Translations under genes and position numbers: made by a program
Shown: piece after piece, positions 32,597-41,530 of the stretch
How the letters are laid out: every line of letters begins with the position of its first letter
Position numbering within the stretch: the stretch's first letter is position 1
The notes under the pieces: generated by a model
Seen by the model: only the letters and a program-made list of their open reading frames with translations
Database searches by the model: none
Told to the model about the DNA's origin: nothing
Origin: Collinsella aerofaciens
GTDB taxonomy: Bacteria; Actinomycetota; Coriobacteriia; Coriobacteriales; Coriobacteriaceae
Assembly (NCBI GenBank): GCA_021639365.1
Contig: JAJXHK010000009.1
Coordinates: forward strand, 10,663-63,056
Direction: 5' to 3'
DNA length: 52,394 bases

Positions 32597-34276
32597 ATGG
32601 CGGAGTTTATCTACCAGATGTATCAGGCTCGTAAGGCCCATGGCGACAAGGTGATTCTTGACGACGTGACCCTGAGCTTCTATCCCGGCGCCAAGATCGG
32701 TGTCGTGGGCCCCAACGGTATGGGCAAGTCGACCCTGCTCAAGATTATGGCCGGCATCGAGGAGGTCTCCAACGGCGACGCCAGGCTCACCCCCGGCTAC
32801 ACCGTGGGCATCCTGCAGCAGGAGCCGCCGCTCGATGACGACAAGACCGTCATCGAGAACGTGCGCATGGCGTTTGGCGACATGATCGCCAAGGTCGATC
32901 GCTTTAACAAGATCGGCGAGGAGATGTGCGACCCGGACTGCGATATGGACGCCCTCATGGCGGAGATGGGCAAACTCCAGGACGAGATTGACGCCGCCGA
33001 CGGCTGGGATATCGATTCCAAGCTCGGCCAGGCCATGGACGCCCTGCAGCTGCCCGATTCCGACATGCCGGTCAACGTGCTTTCCGGCGGCGAGCGCCGC
33101 CGCGTGGCCCTGTGCAAGCTGCTGCTCGAGGCTCCCGACCTGCTGCTGCTCGACGAGCCCACGAACCACCTGGATGCCGAGTCGATCCTGTGGCTCGAGC
33201 ATTTCCTGCACAACTACCAGGGCGCGGTGCTTGCCGTCACGCACGATCGCTACTTCCTGGATAACGTTGCCGAGTGGATCTGCGAGGTCGACCGCGGTCA
33301 CCTTTATCCCTACAAGGGCAACTACTCCACGTATCTGGAGACCAAGGCCGCCCGTATCGAGGCTCAGGGTAACCGCGATGCCAAGCTCGCCAAGCGCATG
33401 GAGGCCGAGCTCGAGTGGGTGCGCAGCTCGCCCAAGGCTCGCCAAGCCAAGAACAAGGCCCGCCTGGCTCGCTACGAGGAGATGGAGGCCGAGGCCCGCG
33501 CAAGCCAGAAGCTCGACTGGACCGACATCCGCATCCCTGTGGGCCCGCGTTTGGGCAACAAGGTGCTCGAGGCCCATCATCTGCACAAGGAGTTCGATGG
33601 CCGCGTGCTCATCGATGACCTTTCGTTCACCCTGCCGCGCAACGGCATCGTGGGCGTCATCGGCCCCAACGGTGTCGGTAAGACCACGCTGTTCAAGACG
33701 ATTGTGGGTCTGGAGCCGCTGACTTCGGGCGAGCTTGAGGTGGGCGAGACCGTCAAGATCTCCTATGTCGACCAGAACCGTTCCGGCATCGACCCCGATA
33801 AGAACCTATGGGAGGTCGTCTCGGACGGCCTGGACCACATGATGGTCGGCGAGACCGAGGTTCCGAGCCGCGCTTATGTGGCGAGCTTTGGCTTTAAGGG
33901 CCAGGACCAGCAGAAGCGCGCTGGCGTACTTTCCGGTGGCGAGCGCAACCGTCTGAACCTGGCGCTCACGCTCAAGCAGGGCGGCAACCTGCTGCTCCTC
34001 GACGAGCCTACGAACGACCTCGACGTCGAGACGCTGTCCTCGCTCGAAGCGGCGCTGCTCGAGTTCCCGGGCTGCTCGGTGGTCATTAGCCATGACCGTA
34101 TGTTCCTGGACCGCGTCGCCACGCACATTCTGGCGTGGGAAGGCACCGACGAGAACCCGGGCAACTGGTATTGGTTCGAGGGCAACTTCGAGGCCTATCA
34201 GGCCAACCGCATCGAGCGCCTGGGCGAGGACGCAGCCCAGCCGCATCGTATCCACAGGAAACTTACCAGGGACTAG
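32597..34276 (+). CDS. ettA: ABC-F protein EttA (energy-dependent translational throttle)
   Basis: 559 residues with two ABC ATPase domains and no membrane part. First domain: Walker A GPNGMGKST, signature LSGGERRRV, Walker B LLLLDEPTNHLD. A charged linker (about 240-320) follows, then the second domain with GPNGVGKTT, LSGGERNRL and LLLLDEPTNDLD. The length and the opening MAEFIYQMYQ match EttA, which binds the ribosomal E site and gates translation according to ATP/ADP. The ATG at 32597 has only a weak AAAGGA site upstream. Codon bias indicates good expression. Confidence 0.93.
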   Translation: MAEFIYQMYQARKAHGDKVILDDVTLSFYPGAKIGVVGPNGMGKSTLLKIMAGIEEVSNGDARLTPGYTVGILQQEPPLDDDKTVIENVRMAFGDMIAKVDRFNKIGEEMCDPDCDMDALMAEMGKLQDEIDAADGWDIDSKLGQAMDALQLPDSDMPVNVLSGGERRRVALCKLLLEAPDLLLLDEPTNHLDAESILWLEHFLHNYQGAVLAVTHDRYFLDNVAEWICEVDRGHLYPYKGNYSTYLETKAARIEAQGNRDAKLAKRMEAELEWVRSSPKARQAKNKARLARYEEMEAEARASQKLDWTDIRIPVGPRLGNKVLEAHHLHKEFDGRVLIDDLSFTLPRNGIVGVIGPNGVGKTTLFKTIVGLEPLTSGELEVGETVKISYVDQNRSGIDPDKNLWEVVSDGLDHMMVGETEVPSRAYVASFGFKGQDQQKRAGVLSGGERNRLNLALTLKQGGNLLLLDEPTNDLDVETLSSLEAALLEFPGCSVVISHDRMFLDRVATHILAWEGTDENPGNWYWFEGNFEAYQANRIERLGEDAAQPHRIHRKLTRD

Positions 34277-34282
34277 TTTGAT

Positions 34283-34315
34283 GTGGCAAAGGGACAGCCC
34301 CTTTGTCACACGAAC
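34283..34315. repeat. Palindromic element with GGGACAG core
   Basis: TGTGGCAAAGGG pairs with CCCTTTGTCACA (12 bp, one wobble) around ACAGC. No T tract follows. The AAAGGGACAG core resembles the GGGACAGGTT elements at 20.56, 21.3, 41.5 and 42.7 kb. Confidence 0.55.
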
Positions 34316-34343
34316 TTATGCTCAACCTGGGAAAATAAAAAAC

Positions 34344-34376
34344 GCGGCGAACGTTTTTGTGACGTTCGCCGCATTT
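34344..34376. terminator. Bidirectional terminator between ettA and the 34379 gene
   Basis: A perfect 11-bp stem GCGGCGAACGT / ACGTTCGCCGC is followed by ATTTT on the plus strand and by GTTTTTTATTTT on the minus strand. Confidence 0.88.
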
Positions 34377-34378
34377 TG

Positions 34379-35686
34379 CTATTCGTTGGATTCTTCAACC
34401 TTGTCGATGGTCCAGGTGGCTCCGAGGCCTCCGGTGGTGTTGCGGCGGATGCGCACGGTGACTTCGTGGCGCTCGCCGGCTTGCGTGTAGCGCAGGGGGA
34501 AGCTTGCGCGGTTTCGCGCGGCCTCGATGGTACCGCGCTCGCGGGCGATCCAGTAGTACTCGCCGACGATGCCGAGCGTGTCGGCGCCGTAGGGGAGATA
34601 GGTCGACAGCTGGTGCAGAAGCGGGCCGGGGCAGAAGACCTCGGTTGCGAAATCGACAGGGAAGTCCTCGGGGATGGTCGGTGCTGCGGGTGCGGGGGCC
34701 GGTGCTGCTGCGGGTACCGAAGCCGGTGCCGGTGCGGGAATCTGGTCATAGACAGGTGCGGATGTGGACTCGATGACGGGTGCAGACTCAGGCACCGGTT
34801 CCGGCTTAACTGCGGAATCTGTCGGTTCCACGGAGACGGATGTGTCTTCAGTCTCGGTTTTGGCGTCGGCTTGCGGGGCGTCCTCTGCCTCGACAGACGG
34901 CTTTGCCTCGATCGGTGTGGAGGCCATGGTGGTGATGCCGGCGTTGGCGTTCTCGGGGTCATAGACGACCGTGAGCGAGATGGCGGGCTGCGGTGTCTCG
35001 GGCTCCGGCGTCGACTCGGTAGCGTCTTGATCGGCGGGCTCATCGGACTGATCGTCCTCGGCCTTGTTGCCAAAGACATCGCTGTTTTGGAACGCAGACG
35101 TCTCAGTTTGGTTGGCGGCTTCTTCGGTTGTCGACTTGGGGGCCTCGTTGAGCTCCGCAGCGGCTTCCTGCTCTGACATGACTTCGGGATCGGTCATGGC
35201 GGCGATTTCGGTTTCGGCTTCTGCTGCTACCTCAATGGCGACTTCGATCTCTGCCTCGGGCTCGGGCTTCGGCACAGCTTCAACCACGGGCTCGGGCTCG
35301 GGACGCTTGACGTGCTTGGGGCGCACAGCCTTGAGGTCCTTCTCACCGCGCTTCTTCTTTTTGTAGGACTGCTTGGCGCCCTTGGCAGCCTTGGGCTTGT
35401 CCTCGCCCTTGGCAAGGGCGGCATCCCAGGCCTCGTTGGCGATGACGGTGGCATACAGGCGGCCGCCCTTAAAGACGGTCAGCTTAATACAGTCGTCGAG
35501 TTCCTCGAGCAGTTCGCGCGTGGACTCAAAACCCAGGTCGCAAGCAGCCATATCGCCGGCGGCGAGCGCTTCTTCGACCTGTGTCATAAACGTCTGCTTG
35601 CCGCATCCAATCGCATCACGTAGCAGACGGTACAGATAGATATGGTTGCCCAACGACAACGTGGGCTTAACTATTGTCTTGCTCAT
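34379..35686 (-). CDS. Unknown protein: possible LOTUS-like N-domain, acidic low-complexity middle, conserved C-domain
   Basis: 435 residues. The first 90 are ordered and contain ACDLGFESTRELLEELDD and a GGRLYATVIA strand pair, faintly like OST-HTH/LOTUS RNA-binding domains. A Lys-rich stretch (about 100-125) and about 210 residues rich in Glu, Pro, Ala and Thr follow. The last 90 (CPGPLLHQLSTYLPYGADTL to TWTIDKVEE) look folded again. Function unknown. The order suggests a nucleic-acid-related protein with a flexible spacer; this is a guess. The ATG at 35686 follows GGAGAT. Confidence 0.5.
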   Translation of the reverse strand: MSKTIVKPTLSLGNHIYLYRLLRDAIGCGKQTFMTQVEEALAAGDMAACDLGFESTRELLEELDDCIKLTVFKGGRLYATVIANEAWDAALAKGEDKPKAAKGAKQSYKKKKRGEKDLKAVRPKHVKRPEPEPVVEAVPKPEPEAEIEVAIEVAAEAETEIAAMTDPEVMSEQEAAAELNEAPKSTTEEAANQTETSAFQNSDVFGNKAEDDQSDEPADQDATESTPEPETPQPAISLTVVYDPENANAGITTMASTPIEAKPSVEAEDAPQADAKTETEDTSVSVEPTDSAVKPEPVPESAPVIESTSAPVYDQIPAPAPASVPAAAPAPAPAAPTIPEDFPVDFATEVFCPGPLLHQLSTYLPYGADTLGIVGEYYWIARERGTIEAARNRASFPLRYTQAGERHEVTVRIRRNTTGGLGATWTIDKVEESNE

Positions 35687-35760
35687 GGCAAATCTCCTCT
35701 TTACACACGTAGAGCATCTTACCATCGCCCGGGGTTTGCCATGACGGCGCCTAAGGCAAA

Positions 35761-35790
35761 CGGGCGCGAACCGTAGTCGATTCGCGCCCG
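35761..35790 (-). terminator. Hairpin after the 35824 gene
   Basis: A perfect 10-bp stem CGGGCGCGAA / TTCGCGCCCG with a 10-nt loop is followed on the minus strand by TTTGCC. Probably a weak terminator for the gene ending at 35824. Confidence 0.6.
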
Positions 35791-35823
35791 CTATGCAGGT
35801 CGTCTATCAGTGGAATGGAGCGT

Positions 35824-36777
35824 CTAGTTGCCCGATGTAGTGCCCTGGCTCGAGCTATCAGACGTCGTGCCGGATGCGGTGCCGCTTGAGCTGCTGGTGT
35901 TGCCGCTGTCGGTCGTACCTGCCCCCGATGTGTTGCCGCCCGTCTGGTCGCCCGTGCTCGGCTGCGAGCCGTCGGTCGTCTGGCTTGAGTCAGTTGTGCC
36001 GGACTGAGTGCCATTGTTGGTCGTGGAGGAATCGGTGCCCTGCGACTGGTTTTGCGTGTTCGAAGACGAATCGGCGGAGGTGGAGCTGTCCTGCGTTTCG
36101 CCCGACTGTGCCTGCTGGTCCTGCGATTGATCATTGCCGTTTGTATCGTTTTCGGTCGTGCGCGACGAGAGAATCGGATCGGGGCGTGCGCCCAAACCCT
36201 CGCCGGCAGTGGTGATAAGGATGGCGCCGGCGCAGGCGATGACAGCGACGATTGCAATGGCGACCGAGAAGATGATGACCTTCTTTTGCGTCTGGCTGCG
36301 TTCTGCTGCGGCCTTGGCGCGCAGACTGTTGGGGGCGACGCGGGCCGTGGTCGCGCGTCCCGCAATCTGGCGCATCTCCTGCGTGGTTGCAGCTCCGCCG
36401 AGGTGCTCGTCGGCATTGGGCTCAACGGGCTCGTAGGCGCCGGCGGGATAGTCGACGGCGGCGTGCGTGCCTTTGATAGCCTCGGCGCTCGCAGAGATAA
36501 AGTGGCGGTAGACCTGCGAGGACACGACGGTGATGACCGAGCTCACGGCGGCACCAATTACCGAGCCGGCAATGCCAATCTTGGAGGCCAGCGCAACACT
36601 TGTGGCCGCAGCTGCGGCACCGGCGATGATCTGGGGTATGGAAATGTCATCGAACAGGCCTTTTTTGGGTGCGATAGCCATGGTCTGGCCGATGGAGTGA
36701 TTCTCGTGAACGCCGTTGTTGAGTGCGGCGGGAGTCATGACGCGCGTGCGCGGCGCATCGGTGTACTTGGTCGTCAT
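35824..36777 (-). CDS. Membrane protein with Ser/Thr/Gln/Gly-rich C-terminal tail
   Basis: 317 residues. A Gly/Ala-rich hydrophobic region (about 49-87, IPQIIAGAAAAATSVALASK and on) and one clear membrane helix at about 170-192 (VIIFSVAIAIVAVIACAGAI) are separated by a polar region. The last about 110 residues are almost only Ser, Thr, Gly, Gln, Asn and Asp and should be disordered outside the cell. I recognise no family. GGGAGGA precedes the ATG at 36777. It is divergent from nadE. Confidence 0.6.
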   Translation of the reverse strand: MTTKYTDAPRTRVMTPAALNNGVHENHSIGQTMAIAPKKGLFDDISIPQIIAGAAAAATSVALASKIGIAGSVIGAAVSSVITVVSSQVYRHFISASAEAIKGTHAAVDYPAGAYEPVEPNADEHLGGAATTQEMRQIAGRATTARVAPNSLRAKAAAERSQTQKKVIIFSVAIAIVAVIACAGAILITTAGEGLGARPDPILSSRTTENDTNGNDQSQDQQAQSGETQDSSTSADSSSNTQNQSQGTDSSTTNNGTQSGTTDSSQTTDGSQPSTGDQTGGNTSGAGTTDSGNTSSSSGTASGTTSDSSSQGTTSGN

Positions 36778-36920
36778 ACGGGGTCCTCCCGGTGTAAATC
36801 TGCTTCGTTTCATGCAGCCATCAGGGTACCCATTCAATGTGAAACGCGTATGTCGTTTGCCAGATACCATCAAGTTATCAATAGCTCGCCAAATCGGTGG
36901 GATGCGGACGAGCATGGCGA

Positions 36921-36950
36921 TTGAACTACAATGGGACTCGCTAATTATGT
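36921..36950 (+). promoter_or_regulatory. Possible promoter of nadE
   Basis: TTGAAC at 36921-36926 and TTATGT at 36945-36950 are 18 bp apart, about 35 nt before the chosen nadE start. Confidence 0.35.
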
Positions 36951-36982
36951 TTAGAACGGCGGCTACGCACGGGAGCGTTTTT

Positions 36983-38962
36983 ATGGATCTTCACCTTTCT
37001 CAGTCTGATGGCTTTTTGCGTGTGGCGGCGGCGTCGCCGCGGATTCGTGTGGCCGATGTCGAAGGCAATACCGAGGTGGCGCTGACGGTTGTTCGCGAGG
37101 CTGCCGAGCGCGGCGTTCGTGCGCTCGTACTGCCCGAGCTTAACCTGACCGGCTATACCGCGGCCGACCTATTCCATAACCGCACGCTGCTGCATGCCTG
37201 CGAGGCGGCGCTTGTGCGCATCCTCGATGAGACTCGCGAGCTGCCGATTGTCTTTACTATCGGTCTTCCCGTTGCGGTGGCCGAGAACATCTACAACTGC
37301 GCCGCCGTGTGCTGCGCGGGCGAGCTTTTGGGCCTCACTGCCAAGAAGTATCTGCCCAATTATGGCGAGTTCTATGAGCGCCGCTGGTTTGCTCCGGCAC
37401 CTGCCGATCCCATGTGGATTGAATTTGCCGGCCAGGGTCCGGTGCCGCTTGGTTCGGGGCTTATCTATCGTTGCTGTGACGAGGGTGCCGAGGACATGGT
37501 GCTTGGCGTCGAGGTCTGCGAGGACCTGTGGGTGCCGGCACCCCCTTCGACCGAGATGGCGCTTGCCGGCGCGACGGTGATCCTCAATCCGTCGGCTTCG
37601 GACGAGATCATCGGCAAGGCCGACTACCGCCGCAGCCTCATCTCCAACCAGAGCGCGCGCCTGTACTGCGCCTATGCCTACGCGGACGCGAGCGAGGGCG
37701 AGTCCACGACCGATATGGTCTTTGCAGGGGAGAACCTCGTCTACGAAAACGGTTCTAAGCTCGCCGCGACCAAACTGCTCACCTGCGATATGGCAGTGGC
37801 CGACGTTGACCTCGATCGTCTGGTGGCTGAGCGTCGCCGCTCGACGACGTGGACGCGCCCGGATGAAGCGCCGGAGGCCACGACCGTTGAGTTTTCGTTT
37901 GAGGGAACGCTTGCAGAAGGCCCCGCCCTTCGCGATGCCTGCGACATCGACCGCGTCTTCCCGCGCGCGCCTTTCGTTCCGGCCGACCACGGTGACTTGG
38001 CAGAACGCTGCGAGACCATCCTCGACCTGCAGACTGCCGGTCTTAAGACGCGCCTTGCGCATACGGGAACCAAGGCGGCCGTCATCGGTCTTTCGGGCGG
38101 CCTCGATTCCACGCTGGCGCTGCTCGTGACTGTTCGTGCGTTCGATGCCCTGGGCCTGCCACGTACCGGTATCACGGCCGTCTCCATGCCTGGCTTTGGC
38201 ACGACGCATCGCACCAAGTCCAATGCCGAATCGCTCGCTCGCGACCTGGGCGTGAGCTTCCGTGAGGTCTCGATCCACGCGGCCGTGGAGCAGCACTTCA
38301 AGGACATCGAGCACGACCCGACGGTCCAGGACGTGACCTATGAGAACAGCCAGGCGCGCGAGCGCACGCAGATCCTCATGGACCTCGCCAACCAGGCCGG
38401 CGGCTTTGTCATCGGCACGGGCGACCTGTCCGAGCTGGCGCTCGGCTGGGCCACCTACAACGGTGACCATATGAGCATGTATGCCGTCAACGCGAGCGTG
38501 CCCAAGACGCTCGTACGCCATCTGGTGCGCTATGCTGCCGATGTCTTTGGCGGCCGCATCGCCACCACGCTGCTCGACATTCTCGACACGCCGGTGTCGC
38601 CCGAGCTTTTGCCGCCGACGGGCGATGGCGAGATCGCTCAGAAAACCGAGGATCTGGTGGGTCCGTACGAGCTGCACGACTATTTCCTCTATTACCTGTT
38701 GCGCTTTGGCTTTGAGCCGGGCAAGATCTACCGCATGGCGCTCAAGAGCTTTGAGGGCGTCTACGACGAGGCCACCATCCACACGTGGCTGCGTACGTTC
38801 TATCGTCGCTTCTTCGCCCAGCAGTTTAAGCGCAGTTGCCTGCCTGACGGTCCCAAGGTGGGCTCGGTCACGCTCAGCCCGCGCGGCGATTGGCGCATGC
38901 CGAGCGACGCCAGCTCGCGTCTGTGGCTCGCGCAGATCGACGCGCTGCGCCCAGTCGACTAA
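36983..38962 (+). CDS. nadE: Glutamine-dependent NAD+ synthetase
   Basis: 659 residues, two-domain form. The N-terminal nitrilase-type amidase carries the Glu-Lys-Cys triad in LPELNLTGYTAADL, KKYLPNYGEFYE and GVEVCEDLWVP. The C-terminal synthetase carries the ATP loop GLSGGLDSTLALL and GTGDLSELALGWATYNGDH. It amidates deamido-NAD with glutamine-derived ammonia. I place the start at ATG 36983 (MDLHLSQSDGFLRVAAASP), since homologues start just before the GF-x-RVA-A segment; the open frame back to 36716 overlaps the divergent gene's upstream region and is not needed. Confidence 0.95.
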   Translation: MDLHLSQSDGFLRVAAASPRIRVADVEGNTEVALTVVREAAERGVRALVLPELNLTGYTAADLFHNRTLLHACEAALVRILDETRELPIVFTIGLPVAVAENIYNCAAVCCAGELLGLTAKKYLPNYGEFYERRWFAPAPADPMWIEFAGQGPVPLGSGLIYRCCDEGAEDMVLGVEVCEDLWVPAPPSTEMALAGATVILNPSASDEIIGKADYRRSLISNQSARLYCAYAYADASEGESTTDMVFAGENLVYENGSKLAATKLLTCDMAVADVDLDRLVAERRRSTTWTRPDEAPEATTVEFSFEGTLAEGPALRDACDIDRVFPRAPFVPADHGDLAERCETILDLQTAGLKTRLAHTGTKAAVIGLSGGLDSTLALLVTVRAFDALGLPRTGITAVSMPGFGTTHRTKSNAESLARDLGVSFREVSIHAAVEQHFKDIEHDPTVQDVTYENSQARERTQILMDLANQAGGFVIGTGDLSELALGWATYNGDHMSMYAVNASVPKTLVRHLVRYAADVFGGRIATTLLDILDTPVSPELLPPTGDGEIAQKTEDLVGPYELHDYFLYYLLRFGFEPGKIYRMALKSFEGVYDEATIHTWLRTFYRRFFAQQFKRSCLPDGPKVGSVTLSPRGDWRMPSDASSRLWLAQIDALRPVD

Positions 38963-39052
38963 CACCGCGCTCCGATTGGCTCAGGTTGGCTAAATTGAAC
39001 CAAAACAGGGGATGCAAGCGTTACACTTTTGCAATCTGATGGCCCGTATCGC

Positions 39053-39085
39053 GCGGCGCTCTTGTCGGAGCGCCGCGTTTTTTGT
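39053..39085 (+). terminator. Terminator between nadE and the aminotransferase
   Basis: CGCGGCGCTC pairs perfectly with GAGCGCCGCG around TTGTCG and is followed by TTTTTT. Confidence 0.88.
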
Positions 39086-39101
39086 ATCGAAAGGTGGCAC
39101 C

Positions 39102-40265
39102 ATGCAGGCATCGCAGCGTCTCGACCGCTTTGGCGCGGAGGTTTTCGCCTCGCTCAACAACAAGCTTCTTGCGCTTAAGGCCCAGGGCAAGACCATTTAC
39201 AACATGAGCGTGGGCACGCCCGACTTTAAGCCATACGACCACGTGGTCGAGGCGCTGACCCAGGCCGCCCAGGACCCCGAGATGTGGAAGTACGCCCTGC
39301 GCGACCTGCCCGAGCTCAAGCAGGCCGTGTGCGATTACTACGAGCGCCGCTTTGGCGTCTGTGGCATTACGCCGTCCATGGTGCAGTCGTGCAACGGCAC
39401 GCAGGAGGGCGTGGGCCACTTGGGTCTGGCGCTGCTCGACCCGGGCGATACCATCTTGGTGCCCGATCCGTGCTATCCGGTCTTTGAGGCGGGTGCCAAG
39501 ATCGCCGATGCCAAGCTCGAGTACTACCCGCTGGTCGCCGAGCACAACTACCTGCCCTATGTGGCGGGCATCGACCCCGAGGTCGCCGACCGCGCCAAGT
39601 ACATGATCGTGTCGCTGCCCGCCAACCCGGTGGGCTCGGTGGGCACGCCCGAGGTCTATGAGGAGATCATCGCCTTCGCCCGCGAGCACGACCTGTTGAT
39701 CGTCCACGACAACGCCTACTCGGACATCGTGTTCGATGGCGAGCCGGGTGGCAGCTTCCTGCAGTATCCCGGCGCGCTCGAGGTGGGCGTGGAGTTTTTC
39801 TCGCTCTCCAAGTCGTTTAACGTTACCGGCGCCCGCATCGGCTTCTTGGTCGGTCGCGAGGACGTGGTCTCGGCCTTCGCCAAGCTGCGCAGCCAGATCG
39901 ACTTTGGCATGTTCTTCCCGATCCAGAAGGCCGCTATCGCCTGCCTCAACGGTCCGCGCGATGAGGTCGAGGCGCAGCGCCTGAAGTACCAGGAGCGTCG
40001 CGATGCCCTGTGCGATGGTCTTGAGGGCCTGGGCTGGGAGCGCCCCAACGCGCATGGCTCCATGTTCGTGTGGGCCAAGCTCCCCGGCGGCCGCACCGAC
40101 TCGATGGCGTTTTGCGAGGAGCTCATGGAGAAGGCCGGTGTTGTCGTGACGCCGGGCGCGAGCTTTGGCCCTTCGGGCGAGGGGCACGTGCGTATGGCGC
40201 TGGTGCTGCCGCCCGATCAGATCGCTTTAGCTGTTGAGGCTATTCGCGAGGCGGGCCTGTATTAG
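39102..40265 (+). CDS. PLP-dependent class I/II aminotransferase (DapL/DapX-like)
   Basis: 387 residues of fold-type I: NMSVGTPDFKPYDHVVEAL near 34, NGTQEGVGHL, PDPCYPVFEAG, HDNAYSDIVFDG (Asp, Tyr) and the PLP-lysine motif FSLSKSFNVTGARIGF. The sequence style is that of LL-diaminopimelate aminotransferase-like enzymes. Since the window also encodes an acetylating DapD/H and an M20 deacetylase, it might act on N-acetyl-2-amino-6-oxopimelate; that is inference and it lies 5 kb from that cluster. AAAGGTGG precedes the ATG at 39102. Confidence 0.82.
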   Translation: MQASQRLDRFGAEVFASLNNKLLALKAQGKTIYNMSVGTPDFKPYDHVVEALTQAAQDPEMWKYALRDLPELKQAVCDYYERRFGVCGITPSMVQSCNGTQEGVGHLGLALLDPGDTILVPDPCYPVFEAGAKIADAKLEYYPLVAEHNYLPYVAGIDPEVADRAKYMIVSLPANPVGSVGTPEVYEEIIAFAREHDLLIVHDNAYSDIVFDGEPGGSFLQYPGALEVGVEFFSLSKSFNVTGARIGFLVGREDVVSAFAKLRSQIDFGMFFPIQKAAIACLNGPRDEVEAQRLKYQERRDALCDGLEGLGWERPNAHGSMFVWAKLPGGRTDSMAFCEELMEKAGVVVTPGASFGPSGEGHVRMALVLPPDQIALAVEAIREAGLY

Positions 40266-40412
40266 AAGTTCATTTGGGCTAGTCAATAGCTCGAAACCGA
40301 TTTCGTGCAGTTATTTTACGAATTCTGCAAACAATTTCGGTAAACGGTCGATATTTGGCTGCAATAGGAGCATAATCAAAGTCCCGATTGGATGTATTGG
40401 GATTACGGCAAG

Positions 40413-40441
40413 CCGCTCGGGTCGCCCTGGGCGGTTTGTTT
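40413..40441 (+). terminator. Terminator-like hairpin in the ldh leader
   Basis: CCGCTCGGG (40413-40421) pairs with CCCTGGGCGG (40425-40434) with two wobbles, followed by TTTGTTTG. It ends only 24 nt before the ldh start codon, too close for a promoter in between. It could be the terminator of the aminotransferase gene or an attenuator of ldh. Confidence 0.55.
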
Positions 40442-40464
40442 GTGGAGAGAGATGGGAGTTTGTA

Positions 40465-41415
40465 ATGGTTAACGAGAAGAAGGTCGCTATTGTCGGCTGC
40501 GGTTTCGTCGGTTCGTCCTCGGCGTTCGCACTGATGCAGAGCGGTCTGTTCTCCGAGATGGTCCTCATCGACGTGGACAAGAACCGCGCCGAGGGCGAGG
40601 CCCTGGATATTGCGCACGGCATGACGTTTGCCGAGCCGATGAAGATCTACGCCGGCGATTATTCCGATGTCGCCGACGCCGCTATGATCGTCGTTACCGC
40701 TGGCGCTGCCCAGAAGCCCGGCGAGACCCGCCTAGACCTGGTCAACAAGAACGTCAACATCTTTAAGTCCATCATCCCTGAGATTAAGAAGTCCGGCTTT
40801 GACGGCATCCTGCTGATCGTCTCCAACCCGGTTGACGTTCTGACCTATGCCGCCATCAAGATGTCCGGCCTGCCCGAGGGCCACGTCATCGGTTCCGGTA
40901 CCGTGCTCGACACCGGCCGTCTGCAGCAGATGCTCGGCGCACACGTCGAGGTCGACCCGCGCGACGTCCAGGCTTACGTCATGGGTGAGCACGGCGACTC
41001 CGAGTTCGTCGCCTGGTCCAGCGCTCAGGTTGCCGGCGTGCCGCTGAACACTTTCTGCGAGCTTCACGGTCATCTGGAGCATGAGGCTGCCGAGAAGCGC
41101 ATCGCCGAGGACGTCAAGAACTCCGCCTACACCATCATCGAGAAGAAGCACGCCACCTACTATGGCGTCGCCATGGCTGTTAAGCGTATCTGCACCGCTG
41201 TCATGCGTGACGAACAGACTGTTCTTCCCGTATCCTCGCTCATGGTGGGCGAGTATGGCCTGTCCGATCTGGCCATCTCCATGCCGACCGTCGTCGGTCG
41301 CGACGGCGTTGTCTGCCGCGTTCCCGTGCCGCTGAACGAGTCCGAGCAGAGCGAGCTTACCGCTTCTGCCAAGGCCCTCAAGGACATCATCGACAGCGTC
41401 GATTTCTCCTGCTAA
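40465..41415 (+). CDS. ldh: L-lactate dehydrogenase
   Basis: 316 residues. NAD-binding VAIVGCGFVGSSSAFAL, the catalytic-loop TAGAAQKPGETRLDLV with its Arg, SNPVDVLTYAA and the active-site GEHGDSEF with the proton-relay His. The Gln in AAQKPGETR is the usual mark separating lactate from malate dehydrogenase (Arg there). It regenerates NAD+ from pyruvate in fermentation. GGGAG precedes the ATG at 40465. Strong codon bias suggests high expression; a terminator follows at 41447. Confidence 0.95.
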   Translation: MVNEKKVAIVGCGFVGSSSAFALMQSGLFSEMVLIDVDKNRAEGEALDIAHGMTFAEPMKIYAGDYSDVADAAMIVVTAGAAQKPGETRLDLVNKNVNIFKSIIPEIKKSGFDGILLIVSNPVDVLTYAAIKMSGLPEGHVIGSGTVLDTGRLQQMLGAHVEVDPRDVQAYVMGEHGDSEFVAWSSAQVAGVPLNTFCELHGHLEHEAAEKRIAEDVKNSAYTIIEKKHATYYGVAMAVKRICTAVMRDEQTVLPVSSLMVGEYGLSDLAISMPTVVGRDGVVCRVPVPLNESEQSELTASAKALKDIIDSVDFSC

Positions 41416-41446
41416 ATCAAGCTCTTTTGGGCGACAGGCTACAATG

Positions 41447-41483
41447 AAAGGCGTCCGGGTCCACGCGGCCCGGGCGCCTTTTT
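41447..41483 (+). terminator. Terminator of ldh
   Basis: AAAGGCGTCCGGG pairs with CCCGGGCGCCTTT (13 bp, one wobble) and runs into TTTTT. Confidence 0.9.
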
Positions 41484-41513
41484 GATGCAAAGTAACCTGA
41501 CCCCAATGCACCA
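41484..41513 (+). repeat. GGGACAGGTT-family element, copy 3 (diverged)
   Basis: GATGCAAAGTAACCTGACCCC then AATGCACCA resembles the element at 42695-42727 in the same orientation (about 24 of 29 bases), with weaker outer pairing. It lies just before the DUF2974 gene. Confidence 0.6.
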
Positions 41514-41530
41514 TAGTTGATGGGAGGGCC

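Noticed and set aside
36716..36982. N-terminal extension of nadE by 89 codons
   Set aside because: Lies over the upstream region of the divergent gene, lacks a ribosome site and is not like NadE N-termini.
37169..38965. 598-codon antisense frame opposite nadE
   Set aside because: Shadow of the strongly coding nadE frame; composition is Arg/His-rich antisense type.
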